Below, piece after piece: positions 1 through 11,495 of a DNA stretch of 64,000 nt. The stretch is taken from NCBI GenBank assembly GCA_031472005.1, contig PZJY01000005.1, positions 2,108,001 to 2,172,000 on the forward strand, written 5' to 3'. The stretch is from Tetracladium setigerum (Eukaryota; Ascomycota; Leotiomycetes; Helotiales). The notes below the pieces were generated by a model. That model searched no databases. It was not told the DNA's origin and saw only the letters and a program-made list of their open reading frames with translations. The number at the start of each line of letters is the position of its first letter. Within the stretch, counting starts at the first letter, position 1. The position numbers were made by a program, and so were the translations under genes.

Positions 1-382
1 TGCCTGCATCTGCAGACTGCAATGCACGAAAAGGAGATAATCCTAGCTTGATCATTGGATCTTGGAGCGGCCACTTTAGCGAAGGAATCGTGCCATGCTT
101 ATGTTGGAGAAAATCATGCTGCGCTTGTTCGTATCGATTTATTTAAGTTTGTGTGTTGTTCGTTGTTTGTTCGTCGTCCTGCAAAGCGTCGCGCGCTGCT
201 ATACTGCATCAGTGTACGAGCTCCGTTGAAGCTTGGAGAACAGTAAGACATCGACATGATGGGGCGGCTGCAGAAGAATGGATATCCGATATCCGTATGT
301 GATTCTTTCTACTTTGCATCTATGCAGCAACTTGAGAGAATATCCAGAAATAATGAGCCGTTGGACTGAATCATCCGGCTAA
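1..382. other. Gene-free left edge
   Basis: No open frame here shows recognisable protein sequence. A 63-codon frame at 55-246 has no family resemblance. The stretch is probably the 3' side of the minus-strand gene ending at 383 plus intergenic DNA. Confidence 0.5.
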
Positions 383-1333
383 CTACGGCCACAGTTCCTC
401 TTTTCTCCACTCTCCGATGGTCTCTCCTCCATCCGAACCATTAGGTGCAACGCCAACATAGGTGTATTTCCACCTTCGCGCTCTGTCTGGATCGGTGAGG
501 TCAACCTGTTCGACCTGGTCTGGCTTGATGATTACAACTCTAAAGTTCTTCCTTGCAGTCTCATGATGCAAATCGTCAATTGATTGCCCCAACTTCAACG
601 CCTTATCTTTCAAAGGCGCAGAGATTGGCGTTCCAGGTGGTGGATTGGCGAAACTATAATTATCGTCTTGTCAGTTCACGGCGATTTATAGAGAAAGGAT
701 TGTAGCATGAAAGGTAAATGTATCTATCCGTACGTACCTCCCCCTCATTCTTGGAGCGCAATTCCCAAAATGAGCGGTCAGCTCCTTTTCCCAACTCCAA
801 GCATCCTTCCCCTCCTCCTTCAAAACCCTCATCCGTCCACCAACCTCACTCTTCACCGTCCTCACTCCACTACTCTCCTCCCCGTCACCTTCAATATCGC
901 TTGCAACCACAAACGCTGTTCCCGAGATTCTCCATTGGGTCATGACTTCCTTGACCCAAAAGACGGCCTCGACAGGGCCACCACCGCCGCTTCCCTGGCT
1001 TTGCTCCCTAGATCCGTGGCCTTGCGAACTGGCGAAGATCTCTGGCACTTTTGACATTCTAACATCCGTCGTAAACGTCAAAAGATCACTCTCGTAAACA
1101 CGCTCATTTTGAGGTGCGGTATTGCGTTTGTTTTCCGGGAGTTCGGCCCACAAACCTCGAAAGATACAGGTTCGTGCTCGAGGTAGGTATGGTGTTGGTG
1201 AGTCCTTCGATTCTGCTGGGAGAAGAGAGGCGAGGACAAATTCGGGTGATTCCAACTTGGAGATATGGGACATAAATTCGCTTCGCCATGGCGCGGCTCC
1301 TACGCTTGCTGGTGTTTTGGATGAGGTTGACAT
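383..1333 (-). CDS. Pyridoxamine-phosphate-oxidase-like FMN-binding protein (Alr4036 type)
   Basis: Two exons, 1333..738 and 653..383, joined by an 84-nt intron (donor GTACGT, acceptor TATAG) into about 288 residues. The N-terminal half (APWRSEF, then a stretch ending CIFRGLW) and the end (WKYTYVGVAPN, then GEWRKEELWP) fit the Alr4036-family flavin-binding split barrel of fungal PNPOx-like proteins. These are putative flavin oxidoreductases of unknown substrate, probably cytosolic. A Gly/Ser-rich linker (GSGGGG) lies mid-protein. The frame stays open to another ATG at 1402, which would add 23 residues rich in Arg and Ala that could act as a mitochondrial presequence. I chose the inner Met because the family normally starts shortly before the APWR motif. 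Family confidence is good; the exact start is open. Confidence 0.8.
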
Positions 1334-1502
1334 CGTGCGAGCAATTCGCAGCAACCGGGCGTTGGCTGTGGAAGCTATTTTGAAGACTTTTCGATTACAC
1401 AATTGCGAAGGAAGTCTGATCGAGAGCGCGAAGATGAATTTCTATTATTTGAAGATTGAAATTAAACTAGTTCTTGGTGGATGATGACGATTACATTTGG
1501 TC

Positions 1503-1529
1503 GAGGAGCTTGAGGAGCTTGAGGAGCTT
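1503..1529. repeat. Three tandem copies of GAGGAGCTT
   Basis: Three perfect copies of a 9-nt unit sit in the 238-nt gap between two minus-strand genes, upstream of the PNPOx-like gene. It is a short minisatellite of no evident function. Confidence 0.8.
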
Positions 1530-1640
1530 CAATTACCCCACCAAAATCTGCACGTGACAAACAAAACAATGGACAGGCGACTTTTCATTCAAATTTATAA
1601 ATAATCATCTATGGAGCGATAAGCGCTCAGATATGCAGAT

Positions 1641-2900
1641 TTACCTGACAATACCTCCTGCCAGACTCTTGACCTTGCAAGCACCTCCCGATGCAGTCAC
1701 GAGCTTTCCAATCCCACTCTTTGATGGCTCGCCCTCCTTGCTCAATTCCTTGACAACTCCAGCATCAAAGGCAACATCAAGATCTGCAGTAGTTGTGAAG
1801 CCCGGCTGTAAAATTTCCCAAACTTTTTTCTTAGGGTTCAGTATCCCCTCAGGCTCACCTTGCCATCCCTCGAAGTAGACTCTCTCACCAGCTGGTGCAT
1901 CAGAAGGTGGAGTGACCAACTCAACTGGACCAGCATGGTTGTCTACTTCTCCTTCCTTAAGTCTTGGTGAAGCGGCAAGGACCATTGCACAAGACTTGAT
2001 ACCTCGCATCTTGACTGGCTTCAGATTGCAAACAACAATCACCTTGCGACCTTGCATCTCCTCCAATGGTACCAATCCGTTCAGACCAGAGCAAACAGTC
2101 CGGGTAACTTGTCCCTCGAACTCGGCAGTATCTTCTGTTCCTGCCTTGTCGCCCATAGCGATCGTAGAGACGAACAGCGAATCTGCTTCTGGGTGCTTAA
2201 TGGCCTTCAAGATGTGACCAACTCGCAAATCGATCAAGGAAGGACTCAATGGAGCAGCAGCAGCTGGGGCCTTTTGTGGCTTTGGTGCTTTCTCCTTCTT
2301 TTCCTTCTTCTTCTGTTGGCCGTCTGCTGGTCCTTCGCCTGATACAGCAGCAACAACCTTGTCCTTGGCATGTTCTACCTTTGAGGCAACCTTCTCTCCA
2401 ACGCTCTTCTTGTCCTTCTTCTCATTCGTTCGGTCTGTCAATGTGGCCTGTTCTCCTCCAGCAGCACCTGCAGCAGCTGCTGCTGCCTTCTCCTTCTTGA
2501 GACGCTCCTTCTCGGCTCTTGCATCGACTGGTGGCTTGACGTAGAGGATCTCCTCGGGATCAACCTTGACTTTCTCGGCATCGGTAACAGTCAAACCAAA
2601 GATTGGAGAGTTTTGGACGAAGTCAAGATGACGGACAATGTTTGGGTGGCCCTGCTCGCCAGTCTTCTGCTCAGCGGTCCACGAGGAGACCTGGGGCGCA
2701 AGGGATTCGTAAAGGGCAACATCTGCCTTGGAAGGCTTTGCACCGAGGAGAGTGGTTCGAGAAGCCAGGTGGGTGTTGAGAGTATCGAGAAGACTCTTCT
2801 GGTCGGCAGAGTTGGCCTTGAGTCGGTCAGAAGTGGTGAGCCATTGATTGATCTCCGCCTGCTCGGTTTCGCTGTAGGTGAGGGTGGTGTAGGAAGACAT
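1641..2900 (-). CDS. ARC1: Arc1-type tRNA-binding cofactor of aminoacyl-tRNA synthetases
   Basis: A single exon of 419 residues from the Met at 2900. Residues ~1-130 form a GST-C-like helical domain, the part that docks MetRS and GluRS in yeast Arc1. A Lys/Ala-rich basic linker follows (~150-225, runs such as KKKEKKEK), typical of non-specific tRNA-contacting segments. The C-terminal ~190 residues are an EMAP-II-like tRNA-binding OB fold, beginning SPSLIDLRVGHI and containing VCNLKPVKMRGIKS. Known role of the family: delivers tRNA to the synthetases and keeps them in the cytoplasm. The frame continues 77 codons upstream to an ATG at 3131, and that extension ends in an Arg/Leu-rich stretch resembling a presequence. 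I chose 2900 because MSSYTTL begins the conserved protein. Confidence 0.9.
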   Translation of the reverse strand: MSSYTTLTYSETEQAEINQWLTTSDRLKANSADQKSLLDTLNTHLASRTTLLGAKPSKADVALYESLAPQVSSWTAEQKTGEQGHPNIVRHLDFVQNSPIFGLTVTDAEKVKVDPEEILYVKPPVDARAEKERLKKEKAAAAAAGAAGGEQATLTDRTNEKKDKKSVGEKVASKVEHAKDKVVAAVSGEGPADGQQKKKEKKEKAPKPQKAPAAAAPLSPSLIDLRVGHILKAIKHPEADSLFVSTIAMGDKAGTEDTAEFEGQVTRTVCSGLNGLVPLEEMQGRKVIVVCNLKPVKMRGIKSCAMVLAASPRLKEGEVDNHAGPVELVTPPSDAPAGERVYFEGWQGEPEGILNPKKKVWEILQPGFTTTADLDVAFDAGVVKELSKEGEPSKSGIGKLVTASGGACKVKSLAGGIVR

Positions 2901-3131
2901 GGTTCTTTGAAGGATGCGTGTAAGCCCAGTGGCAGCGCGTGGGAGGGATCGTGAGAGGAACAGTTTGGCGACAGTTTGTGGGGTTTTGGTATTTAAGATG
3001 CGAATTTCTTGGTGGGGGTTTTTGAAGTTAAGAGTCAAGAATGTCGATACTTGGCGTATGGTCTTGGCAACAATTGGTGTTCTTGGCACGCTACAGCAAG
3101 CCACCAGAACTTCAACTACCATCGCTTTCAT

Positions 3132-4479
3132 TTTTGTGATCTCACCTCAGCGACAATGCTCAACGACAATCTCATTTTCAAGATCAGTACATGTACCCCT
3201 GATCATCAAATTGCGGCAACTCGGAGCCCAAGACAGACTAAATGTCTTACATTCTCTTTCTTCCCAACCGTTTGGCTTACATCTTGCTCTTGTTGCACGT
3301 TGCTGAAGAGTCTGCTCTCCAGCGGCACAGATCGATATGCCGTAAAAATATATCTTGATTCAAGAGTCATTTTCGATGATTTTAAAACTGGGGGAAATGA
3401 ATAGCCGAGTAGTAAAGCTCAGGAATCTTCCGTCCTCAATCCCACTTCTGGACGGCTTTTGTACCATTGCATGTCAGCACCTTTGACACCAGAACAAGGA
3501 CTGGATAGAGTCAGCTATAAAAGTAAGGAGTGAAAGGAATGAGTAGTCTCGTTTCTTTTGCACATGGGGAATGTCTTCAAATACTGGCTTTTGAGTCAGA
3601 AGTTCGAGACCAAGAGTGCCATACTTTTGATGAACCGCTCATTCCCCGCTTCCAATTGTTGTTCTCACACGCACTGGCGATCTCCTCAAATGTAAAGAAT
3701 TAAAGGCTCTTTTTCAGTGTTTGCACTGAAATTCAATTAAGAATTTTCGCGACATGTTAATCCGTGGTTTGGAGATTTTTTTGATTGTATTGTAGAGGCT
3801 AGTTACAATGACAATTCCACCATCATCTTTAGTCAAATTACGAATGGCTTCATAAGTCTTGCGAGTTTTAGTTCGATGATGGCAAAGAGGGGAAAGGGAT
3901 CAGATTTATCCTGTTTACCTAGTAATTCCATTTTGCTAAACACTTCTCACAATGTTCCGATAAAGGCTGAATCGGATGCCGAAATATCAACGGAGCACTT
4001 GCATTTTTGTCCAATCACTTTCGTCCAAAGGCGCAAGGGAAGCTTGATCTCCGCTTCAGACGAGCAAAAATAACCTCATATTTTGAGCAGAATGTTAAGC
4101 ACTTTGGATAAATCATAGCTCCGGAAAAGGCGCATCAGTGCCGATCCTTAAATGGTTGGAGCGGATCTCAAACCCCGCGTTGCTTCGGCATATCTTGATC
4201 GAACTTTCGACTATTCACTAGTGCCTTGCAGAAGATGGTTCCAACTCTGGAAGTTTGTCTGATTAATGCCAGGGGAATCAGGTAGCTTTGGACATTTTCT
4301 CCGTTTCTTGTTTGAAAATGACGTGCGTTTTGGTGAGGGGTTGAGGAGCTACCAGGCTATTGTATTCTTCCAGAAGCTCCACTACTAGACATATGATATA
4401 TCTTTTTTTCGAATAAATATGAGGCCGAAGTTGTGCCACTGAAAATATTTGAAGTCAATTGCCAAATATTCTCGCAGTG
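3132..4479. other. Intergenic region between ARC1 and the beta-galactosidase gene
   Basis: About 1.35 kb separating divergent genes, so it carries both promoters. It is AT-rich with short frames only (for example 3876-4073), none resembling a protein. No tRNA-like A/B box pair and no repeat was seen. Confidence 0.5.
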
Positions 4480-7400
4480 ATGAAGTTTTCAAGTGTCTTC
4501 GGCACATTTGCGCTTGTTGCTCAAGCGACAGCTGCATCCATTGGCAAGAGTCTCTTGATAGAAAGAGGAAGCGGAGCTCTTCAAGATATTGTCAGTACTT
4601 CCAATTGTACGACCGTAGCATAAAGATCTTACAAGTATTAATTGTAATCAGGTAACATACGATGAACACTCGCTCAAAGTGTACGGCGAGAGACTGTACA
4701 TATTTTCTGCCGAAATCCATCCCTTCCGCATACCGGTCCCCGGACTTTGGCTAGATCTTTTCCAAAAAGTCAAATCATTGGGGTTCAATACAGTTTCATT
4801 CTATGTCCACTGGGCTTTGGTTGAAGGAGAACCTGGTGTCTATCGTGGCGACGGCATCTTTGCATTCGAGCCTTTTTTTGAGGCAGCTTCCCAAGCAGGA
4901 ATATACTTGATTGCACGTCCAGGTCCCTATATCAATGCAGAATGTACTGGAGGTGGTTTCCGTAAGTCTGCCCTTTTCTAATGGTAAATTTAGTTGTATA
5001 AGTGCCTGCGCCTTATGTACTGATTTGTGCATCATAGCTGGATGGCTCCAAAGACTGAAGGGTCAATTGCGAACTCGAGATCCTGAATATCTCAAAGCGA
5101 CCGACAACTACATTTCACATATCGGAGCGGCCATTGCAAAGGCTCAAATAACAAATGGAGGACCTGTTATACTCGTTCAGCCAGAGAATGAGTACTCAGG
5201 TGGAGCACCCGAGTAAGTTGTTGTGTTAGTCTCAATTGCTTCTATGCACCAATGCGTGTTAGAATTGGTGGAATTCCCTTCTGCTCCCTATCTTCAAGTT
5301 GAAAGCTCGAGATCGAGAGAATTATGCCTTTCTTCCAATAATTAGGAAAGACTCTTTTCATGCTCATTCAAGAGTTGCGGGCTTGAGATTGGGATGTGAC
5401 ATTTCCATCCTATTTTATGAAAATAGACACTCACCAGTGCCGTGTTTCTACAAGCGAACTTCTCGCGACTTCTTCACAAAAATCTACATACACTTTACTA
5501 TGATCAATGGCTAATTGTCTTTCTCTTTATTAGAACTACTGGGGGCTTTCCAGATGCAGTATATTGGGCGTACATCAAGAAGCAGCTGCACGATGCAGGT
5601 GTTGTCGTACCGTTCATCAACAACGATGCTTGTAAGTTTACTGCCCATGTGCCTGGACCAACTTACTGAACAGTCTATTTCCTCTAGGGACTCAGGGCCT
5701 CTTTGCGCCAGGTTTTGTCGTGAATGGCTCAACTGCAGGAAACGTGGACATCTATGGTTACGATAACTATCCTCTTGGATTCAATTGTGCCAATCCAGAT
5801 ATATGGCCCATCAACGGAATCCCAACATACTTCGCTGATGCACATGAGCAATACAGTCCGACGACCCCGCACTCCGTCCTCGAACTACAGGGAGGAGCAT
5901 TCGATCCCTGGGGAGGCCCGGTAAATTTTGCCCGCAATATTTGAGATTGTGAGCTGACAGCCTCTAGGGTTTTGAAAAGTGTTCGGGTCTCCTAAACCAT
6001 GAATTCGAGCGAGTGTTCTACAAGAACATGTTTGCTGCACATACAACGATCTTGAATATCTACATGACGTGTAAGTTTGTATAATTCATCAGTGTGCGTC
6101 AGAATGAGCGACATGCGGAAGTGTCCTACAGGTGGGGAAGAACACACTCTTCAACTTCTCATTTTCCGGTGAATATATGAGAATTGGGCGGACTGAATGT
6201 TTTCGTCGACTCGCAAAATCTCGTCCAACACTTGATTTGGAGCCGGAAGCTCAAGACTGAGGGTGGGCATGGTGTTGGCGCTTCCCACTGCATTCCACGA
6301 ATTTTTGACACTCACTGGTAAATATGAGCAAAACTGATCGTATGCTAACTCATTTGCAGTTGGTGGAACAAACTGGGGTAATCTCGGGCATGGAGGTATG
6401 TTTTGCATTCTAGAAAGGCAACAACTTAGCTAATTTTGCAAGACGGCTACACTTCCTATGACTACGGGTCTGCAATCGACGAAGAACGTGGTATCGGACG
6501 AGAAAAGTACAGCGAACTGAAACTCGAGGGCCAATTCGCAAAGGTATCTCCGGCATTCCTCACCGCAGAAGTTGGACTTGCATCGAATGGAATCTACGCA
6601 TCGACGGCCGATATCTTCACCACTCCACTTTGGGGAAATGAGTCTGCCACTAACTTTTATATCGTGAGACATGCTGATCATCAAAAAACCACACCCACCA
6701 CCTACAAATTCAACTTGAAGACATCTCAAGGAACCATTACCGTTCCCCAATTAGGTGGCGAGTTGGTACTCACCAGACGTGATTCAAAATGGCATGTCAC
6801 CGACTACGATATTGGAGGACTTAACCTCCTCTACTCCACAGCCGAAATTTTTACCTGGAAGAAATATAGCACCAAGACTGTTCTCGTTGTGTATGGTGGA
6901 CCTACCGAGCTTCATGAATTGGCAATCGAAACGCCCAGCTCAGCAAAGACGATCGAAGGAAAAGATGTAACGATCAAATCGGCCAATGGAACTACAATCT
7001 TGAACTGGAAGGTGTCTTCTCCACGTCGTGTTGTGCAAATTGGAAGTCTCTTTGTATATCTGTTGGATAGAAATACAGCATATAACTATTGGGTTCCGGA
7101 TTTCGCCCGGACCGATAAATGGGGCGCATAGTAAGTCCTCGTTTCTCTAGAGTGTGTTTTTATGGACCTAACTCATCGCCAGTGATGCGGGAATCAACAA
7201 GACAACATCTGTCATCGTCGAAGCAGGGTATCTCGTTCGCTCGGTTCATATCAACGGCCCAGCGCTACACATCAATGGCGATTTCAATGCCACAGTTCCC
7301 ATCAAAGTCATTGGAGCACCTTCAAACGTCCGAAGCCTTCACATTAACAATGTTAAACTTGACTTCACCAAAGATGCTGTGACTGGAGACTGGGCTTCCA

Positions 7401-8701
7401 GTGTCAAATACAGTGCACCGAAAATCGACCTTCCAGATCTTTCAACTCTACCCTGGAAATACGTAGACGACCTTCCCGAGATCCAAGCATCCTATGACGA
7501 CTCTCTCTGGACAAAAGCAGACAAGAAGACTACAAACAATCCAACTGCGCTCAAGACTCCAACTTCTCTCTACAGCTCAGACTATGGCTACAATAATGGA
7601 ATCCTAGTTTACCGTGGAAGGTTCGTTGCTAATGGCAAAGAGTCAGATGTCACATTTTGGACTCAGGGAGGTTCTGCATTTGGATCATCTGTGTGGATTA
7701 ATTCATCTTTCATTGGATCCTGGGCAGGAGATAATGCTTTCAGAGACAACAATTCCACTTACACACTACCAAAGCTAACGGCTGGGAAGACTTATGTTTT
7801 CACCGTTATTGTTGATAATAATGGATTGGATGGAAATTGGTTTGTTGGAGCAGATATTCAGAAGAGTCCTCGAGGTGTAAGTTACTCAGTCCTCTCAGTT
7901 CCCCCTACTCGGAAACTTACCACACTTATTCGCTCGTGCATAAAACTGCAACTGACCACAAATTTCATTCCAGATCCTTAGTTACACCTTCCCAACCCAC
8001 GCCCTCACCGACATCACCTGGAAGATAACCGGCAACTTCCAAGGCGAGCAATACCCAGACAAAGCACGCGGGCCGGTCAACGAAGGCGGACTCTTTGCCC
8101 AACGACAAGGTTTCCACCTCCCTTATCCCCCAAACCGACTCTGGGCCTCGGGGCACCCGGAGAAAGGGATTGCGAAGGCCGGTGTTGCGTTTTATCAAGC
8201 TTCTTTCAAGCTGGATTTGCCAAAGAATTATGACGTGCCATTGAGGTTTAGTTTTGCTAATACAACGACGACCGAGGGGGCGGCGGTGGACTACAGAGCA
8301 TTGCTTTGGGTAAATGGATACCAGTTTGGGAAGTAAGTGACCCCTAGGATGTAATCGTTGAGACAAATTCCAGTCTATTCTCTTTCCCAAAGGGATACTA
8401 GCTAATTTCCGGGTCATTTAGATATGTCAATAGCATTGGACCACAAAAAGTCTTCCCCGTTCCTCAGGGTAAATGGACCTAACTCTTCGTTGAGCGAGAA
8501 GCAAGCAAGGCTAATATAAACCTAGGAGTTCTCAATTACCACGGAACAAATTGGATTGCTGTTGAAATCTGGGCTCAGGAGGCAAGTGGTGCTCACTTGA
8601 CAGACTTCAAACTTTCAGCAGGGACTCCAATCTGGACCTCCTTGAAAGAGCCAGTACAACCTCCAGCACCAGACTACCGAAAGAGAATTGGAGCGTACTA
8701 G
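4480..8701 (+). CDS. lacA: Secreted GH35 beta-galactosidase
   Basis: Twelve exons (4480-4590, 4652-4961, 5038-5212, 5534-5631, 5688-5920, 5968-6070, 6360-6395, 6443-7130, 7183-7876, 7974-8332, 8422-8468, 8526-8701) sum to 3030 nt, giving 1009 residues, the usual length of Aspergillus LacA-type enzymes. Residues 1-19 are a signal peptide ending AQATAAS, so the enzyme is probably extracellular. It hydrolyses terminal beta-galactosides of plant polymers and lactose. The catalytic barrel holds the acid/base Glu in QPENEYSGG (~E192) and the nucleophile Glu in LELQGG (~E297). FGGTNWGNLGHGDGYTSYDY follows, then beta-galactosidase jelly-roll domains. Two introns are unusually long (321 and 289 nt) beside neighbours of 47-97 nt. 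No frame break. Confidence 0.93.
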
Positions 8702-8802
8702 ATGCCATCATACACATACTCTCTTGTATGGTGGGAAGAAGTTTGGTATTCTATTCTACAAGTCTAAAATGGTATGGTAGGTATTGTACACGAAGCCCTT
8801 GT

Positions 8803-10110
8803 CTAGGATGGGCGAAGAAGAGCGGCGATGATGGCGATTATTACGCCTCCTGTAGCGGCTCCTTCTAATGCAATGAGCGTTACGTCTTGTTTGCGCATCT
8901 GTACAACTCTTGGACTGAAGAGATCTTTAACCCCAGATTTGACATCCTCTACCCCGGATTTCCAAGTTGCTGGTTGTCGTAATCTCATCAGTGCGGACGT
9001 GAAATCTTCTTGCTCGGTTTGCTGCTTGTTTTCAGTTGCGGGTGTGTCCTTGAGCTCTCCATCTATGCAAGCAACAACTGCATCGATTGCTGGTGACTTC
9101 TCTCCTTGCACCTCCTCTTCCAATTCCTGTATGCCTGCAGCGAGGACACCTTGCAAATGAACATCCTCTAGCTCGTTCGAACTCTTAGCAGCCAGACGTT
9201 CTTCCTTTTCTTTGTCCAAAGCTTCCTTAACCTTCTCCTCAAACCCGTGCACCAACCTCCTCCTCCTCCAGGGCTCAAATCCAAACTGGAAAACTAGAAA
9301 CAACAGCACATTGACACCCATCAACCCCCATGTCCCCCACGTACTCATCCTCCTAATCTTATCACTCCAAATCTGCTCCTCATGATAGCGACTTAATATA
9401 CTGCTGCTTAATTTCCCCGCAGCTACTTCCGCCTCCCTCTCCGCATCCGCCAACTTCGTAGCAGATTCCTGCACTGCCTGCTCATTTGTATGATCCATCC
9501 TATACAAACTCGTAAACCTCTCCAAATCAATGGGAGTCCAGCTGTCCTTCCTTGCCAACAAGCCTGTAACCTCCCGCTGTGTAGCAGCACGATCCGCAAC
9601 CGTGGTTTTGTACTTTAGCCGTGAGGAGCGGACGCCTTCTTGGGCATCTAGAACGCGTTTTTCGAGTGCCACAATGCGGGATTTGAGGGCTTCGATGCCA
9701 GAGTAGCCGGTGAGATCGTTGATGCGTTGTGAGGCGAGGAAGATGTTGCCTTGCATGTTGTCCATCAGGTGGGAGAAGCGCTGATTGATTGCGCTGCGAC
9801 GTCCCTCTGCGGTCGAGGGGAGATCTGTTGCGACATCTTCGGTATGATCTAGAGTAATTGGCGAAGTCTCATGTGCAGGAATATCTCGAGGAGGCGGCGG
9901 AGGAGGATTGGAGGAGTCGAGGGGATTGTAAGGTGGTTTTGAAGAGTCGGCAAAAAGCCGTGTCTGTGAGCGGACTTTACGTTGCAGACATATTGACGAT
10001 GTACTTCCCAACAATGACGTCCGAGTGTGAATTCGAAATGATCGTAGAGGCTGTGAGAGGGGAATTGAATCTGAGAGGAGCCTTGGGACGAAGCGGGACA
10101 GTGGCTGCAT
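8803..10110 (-). CDS. MDM33: Mdm33/She9-family mitochondrial inner-membrane morphology protein
   Basis: A single exon of 435 residues. The first ~50 residues are rich in Arg/Ser/Leu and lack acidic residues, as in a mitochondrial presequence, and a proline run (NPPPPPP) follows. A long coiled coil (~110-260; segments LKSRIVALEKRVLDAQEG and DAEREAEVAAGKL) precedes the family signature around EQIWSDKIRRMSTWGTWG and a membrane segment (LMGVNVLLFLVFQFGFEPW). A second hydrophobic segment at the C-terminus (VIIAIIAALL) fits the two-span topology of She9/Mdm33, which acts in inner-membrane fission and shape. The gene ends only 101 nt from the convergent beta-galactosidase stop, so the 3' UTRs probably overlap. 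Confidence 0.9.
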   Translation of the reverse strand: MQPLSRFVPRLLSDSIPLSQPLRSFRIHTRTSLLGSTSSICLQRKVRSQTRLFADSSKPPYNPLDSSNPPPPPPRDIPAHETSPITLDHTEDVATDLPSTAEGRRSAINQRFSHLMDNMQGNIFLASQRINDLTGYSGIEALKSRIVALEKRVLDAQEGVRSSRLKYKTTVADRAATQREVTGLLARKDSWTPIDLERFTSLYRMDHTNEQAVQESATKLADAEREAEVAAGKLSSSILSRYHEEQIWSDKIRRMSTWGTWGLMGVNVLLFLVFQFGFEPWRRRRLVHGFEEKVKEALDKEKEERLAAKSSNELEDVHLQGVLAAGIQELEEEVQGEKSPAIDAVVACIDGELKDTPATENKQQTEQEDFTSALMRLRQPATWKSGVEDVKSGVKDLFSPRVVQMRKQDVTLIALEGAATGGVIIAIIAALLRPS

Positions 10111-10541
10111 TGCTGCTCTCCTTCTACGGGCGTGTTGTCGTCGCCATGGAATTTTTGTGAGGTTGGGAGCTCTTGACTCGGGAAGAGAAAGGGTCCAAAA
10201 TCAGTGACGATCCCACCCCCACCAAATTGACTTGCATCCCACCTTCTCTGTCCTCTCTTTTCCTGATCTAAATATTTTGCTCTTTCTCTTTGTATACTGC
10301 TATTTCTTTTGGGAGACTTGAAGTTATCTGCTGATAGCTTATAGACGATAGGTGAGTGGTTGCTTCAATTCGTTGCTTTGACGGAGATGTGTTGAACGCC
10401 ATCACTTCCTTCGGAATTTTTCCCTTTCAACGCTTTATTATTCTTTCCAAACTAATTGACTCCAATATTTGCTAATTTGACGAATAGATATAATCCTCCT
10501 TCCCCCCTCGAACCAGTCCAACCGGACAAAGCACAGCCAAA
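10111..10541. promoter_or_regulatory. Divergent promoter region with probable 5'-UTR intron
   Basis: A 431-nt gap between divergent MDM33 (-) and the HAD phosphatase (+). A GT-AG intron can be drawn at 10352-10487 on the plus strand (donor GTGAGT, branch-like GCTAATTTGAC, acceptor AATAG), placing it in the phosphatase leader 54 nt before its ATG. Pyrimidine-rich stretches surround it. Transcript data would decide. Confidence 0.45.
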
Positions 10542-11495
10542 ATGTCCTCCTCTACCCTCCCGGCTATGAAGACGAACCCTAAATTCATCTTCTTCACTGA
10601 TTTTGACGGCACAATCACCACGCGCGACTCCAACGATTTCCTCACAGACAACCTAGGCTATGGTCAGATCAAACGCAAGGCTGGAAACCAAGCTGTGCTA
10701 AATGATACCATGACCTTCCGAGACTCCTTCACAGATATGCTGAACTCCATTAATGCACCATTTGATGTGTGCATTCGGACTTTGATTGAGAACATTGTGT
10801 TGGATCCACACTTCAAAGAGTTTTATGATTGGGCGAGAGAGGTTAATATGCCGGTCGTGGTGCTGAGTGGTGGCATGGAACCGATTATTAGAGCACTCCT
10901 GTTCCACATGTTGGGACCGGAGGCAGAGGAGATTCAGATCGTGAGCAATGATGTTGCCGCGAGAGAGGGAAAGACGATCAATGAGGAGAGGGGGTGGAAG
11001 ATTGTTTTCCATGATGATACGTAAGTGTTTTTATAAAATGTTAAGGAAGTTCAGTATCGAGTATTCGCCATTTCAAAACCATCATACAATGTTGCAACCC
11101 ATAAATTCTCTCGATGGAATGGAGGATAGTAAAACTTCAAAGAGCATTCTGACATTGTAATAGACACTTTGGCCATGATAAAAGTCTCGAAATTAGACCG
11201 TATGCAGCCCTCCCCGACAACGAGAGGCCTACAATGTTCTATGCTGGCGATGGAGTATCAGATCTCTCGGCGGCCAAGGAGACCGACTTGTTATTTGCAA
11301 AGAAAGGACATGGTGAGTGCCCTCAATCGTGTTCGAAGGAAATCTGGCTAATGTTCAAAAGATTTGATTTCTTACTGCGTACGAGAGAAGGTGCCATATA
11401 CAGTATTTGAAGATTGGTCGACTATTCTCTCAACTTGCAAGAGTATTGTTGCTGGGCAGACGAGTGTGAAGGACGTCGCCGCCGCCGGAGCTTGA
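10542..11495 (+). CDS. HAD-superfamily phosphatase (YNL010W/MtnX-like)
   Basis: Three exons (10542-11020, 11164-11312, 11362-11495) give 253 residues with no frame conflict. Motif I is FFTDFDGTIT (nucleophile Asp and general-acid Asp), motif II is VVVLSGGMEP, and motif III is FYAGDGVSDLSAAKE, which binds Mg. This is the phosphoserine-phosphatase-like class containing yeast YNL010W (a polyol-phosphate phosphatase) and bacterial MtnX, so a small cytosolic phosphosugar or phosphometabolite is the likely substrate; which one cannot be told here. The first intron (143 nt) is longer than usual and its donor GTAAGT is perfect. Confidence 0.88.

Noticed and set aside
686..1402. Reading the PNPOx-like gene as a one-exon gene ending at 686
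   Set aside because: The last residues after CAPRMRG come from the intron; splicing 738 to 653 continues into the conserved C-terminus.
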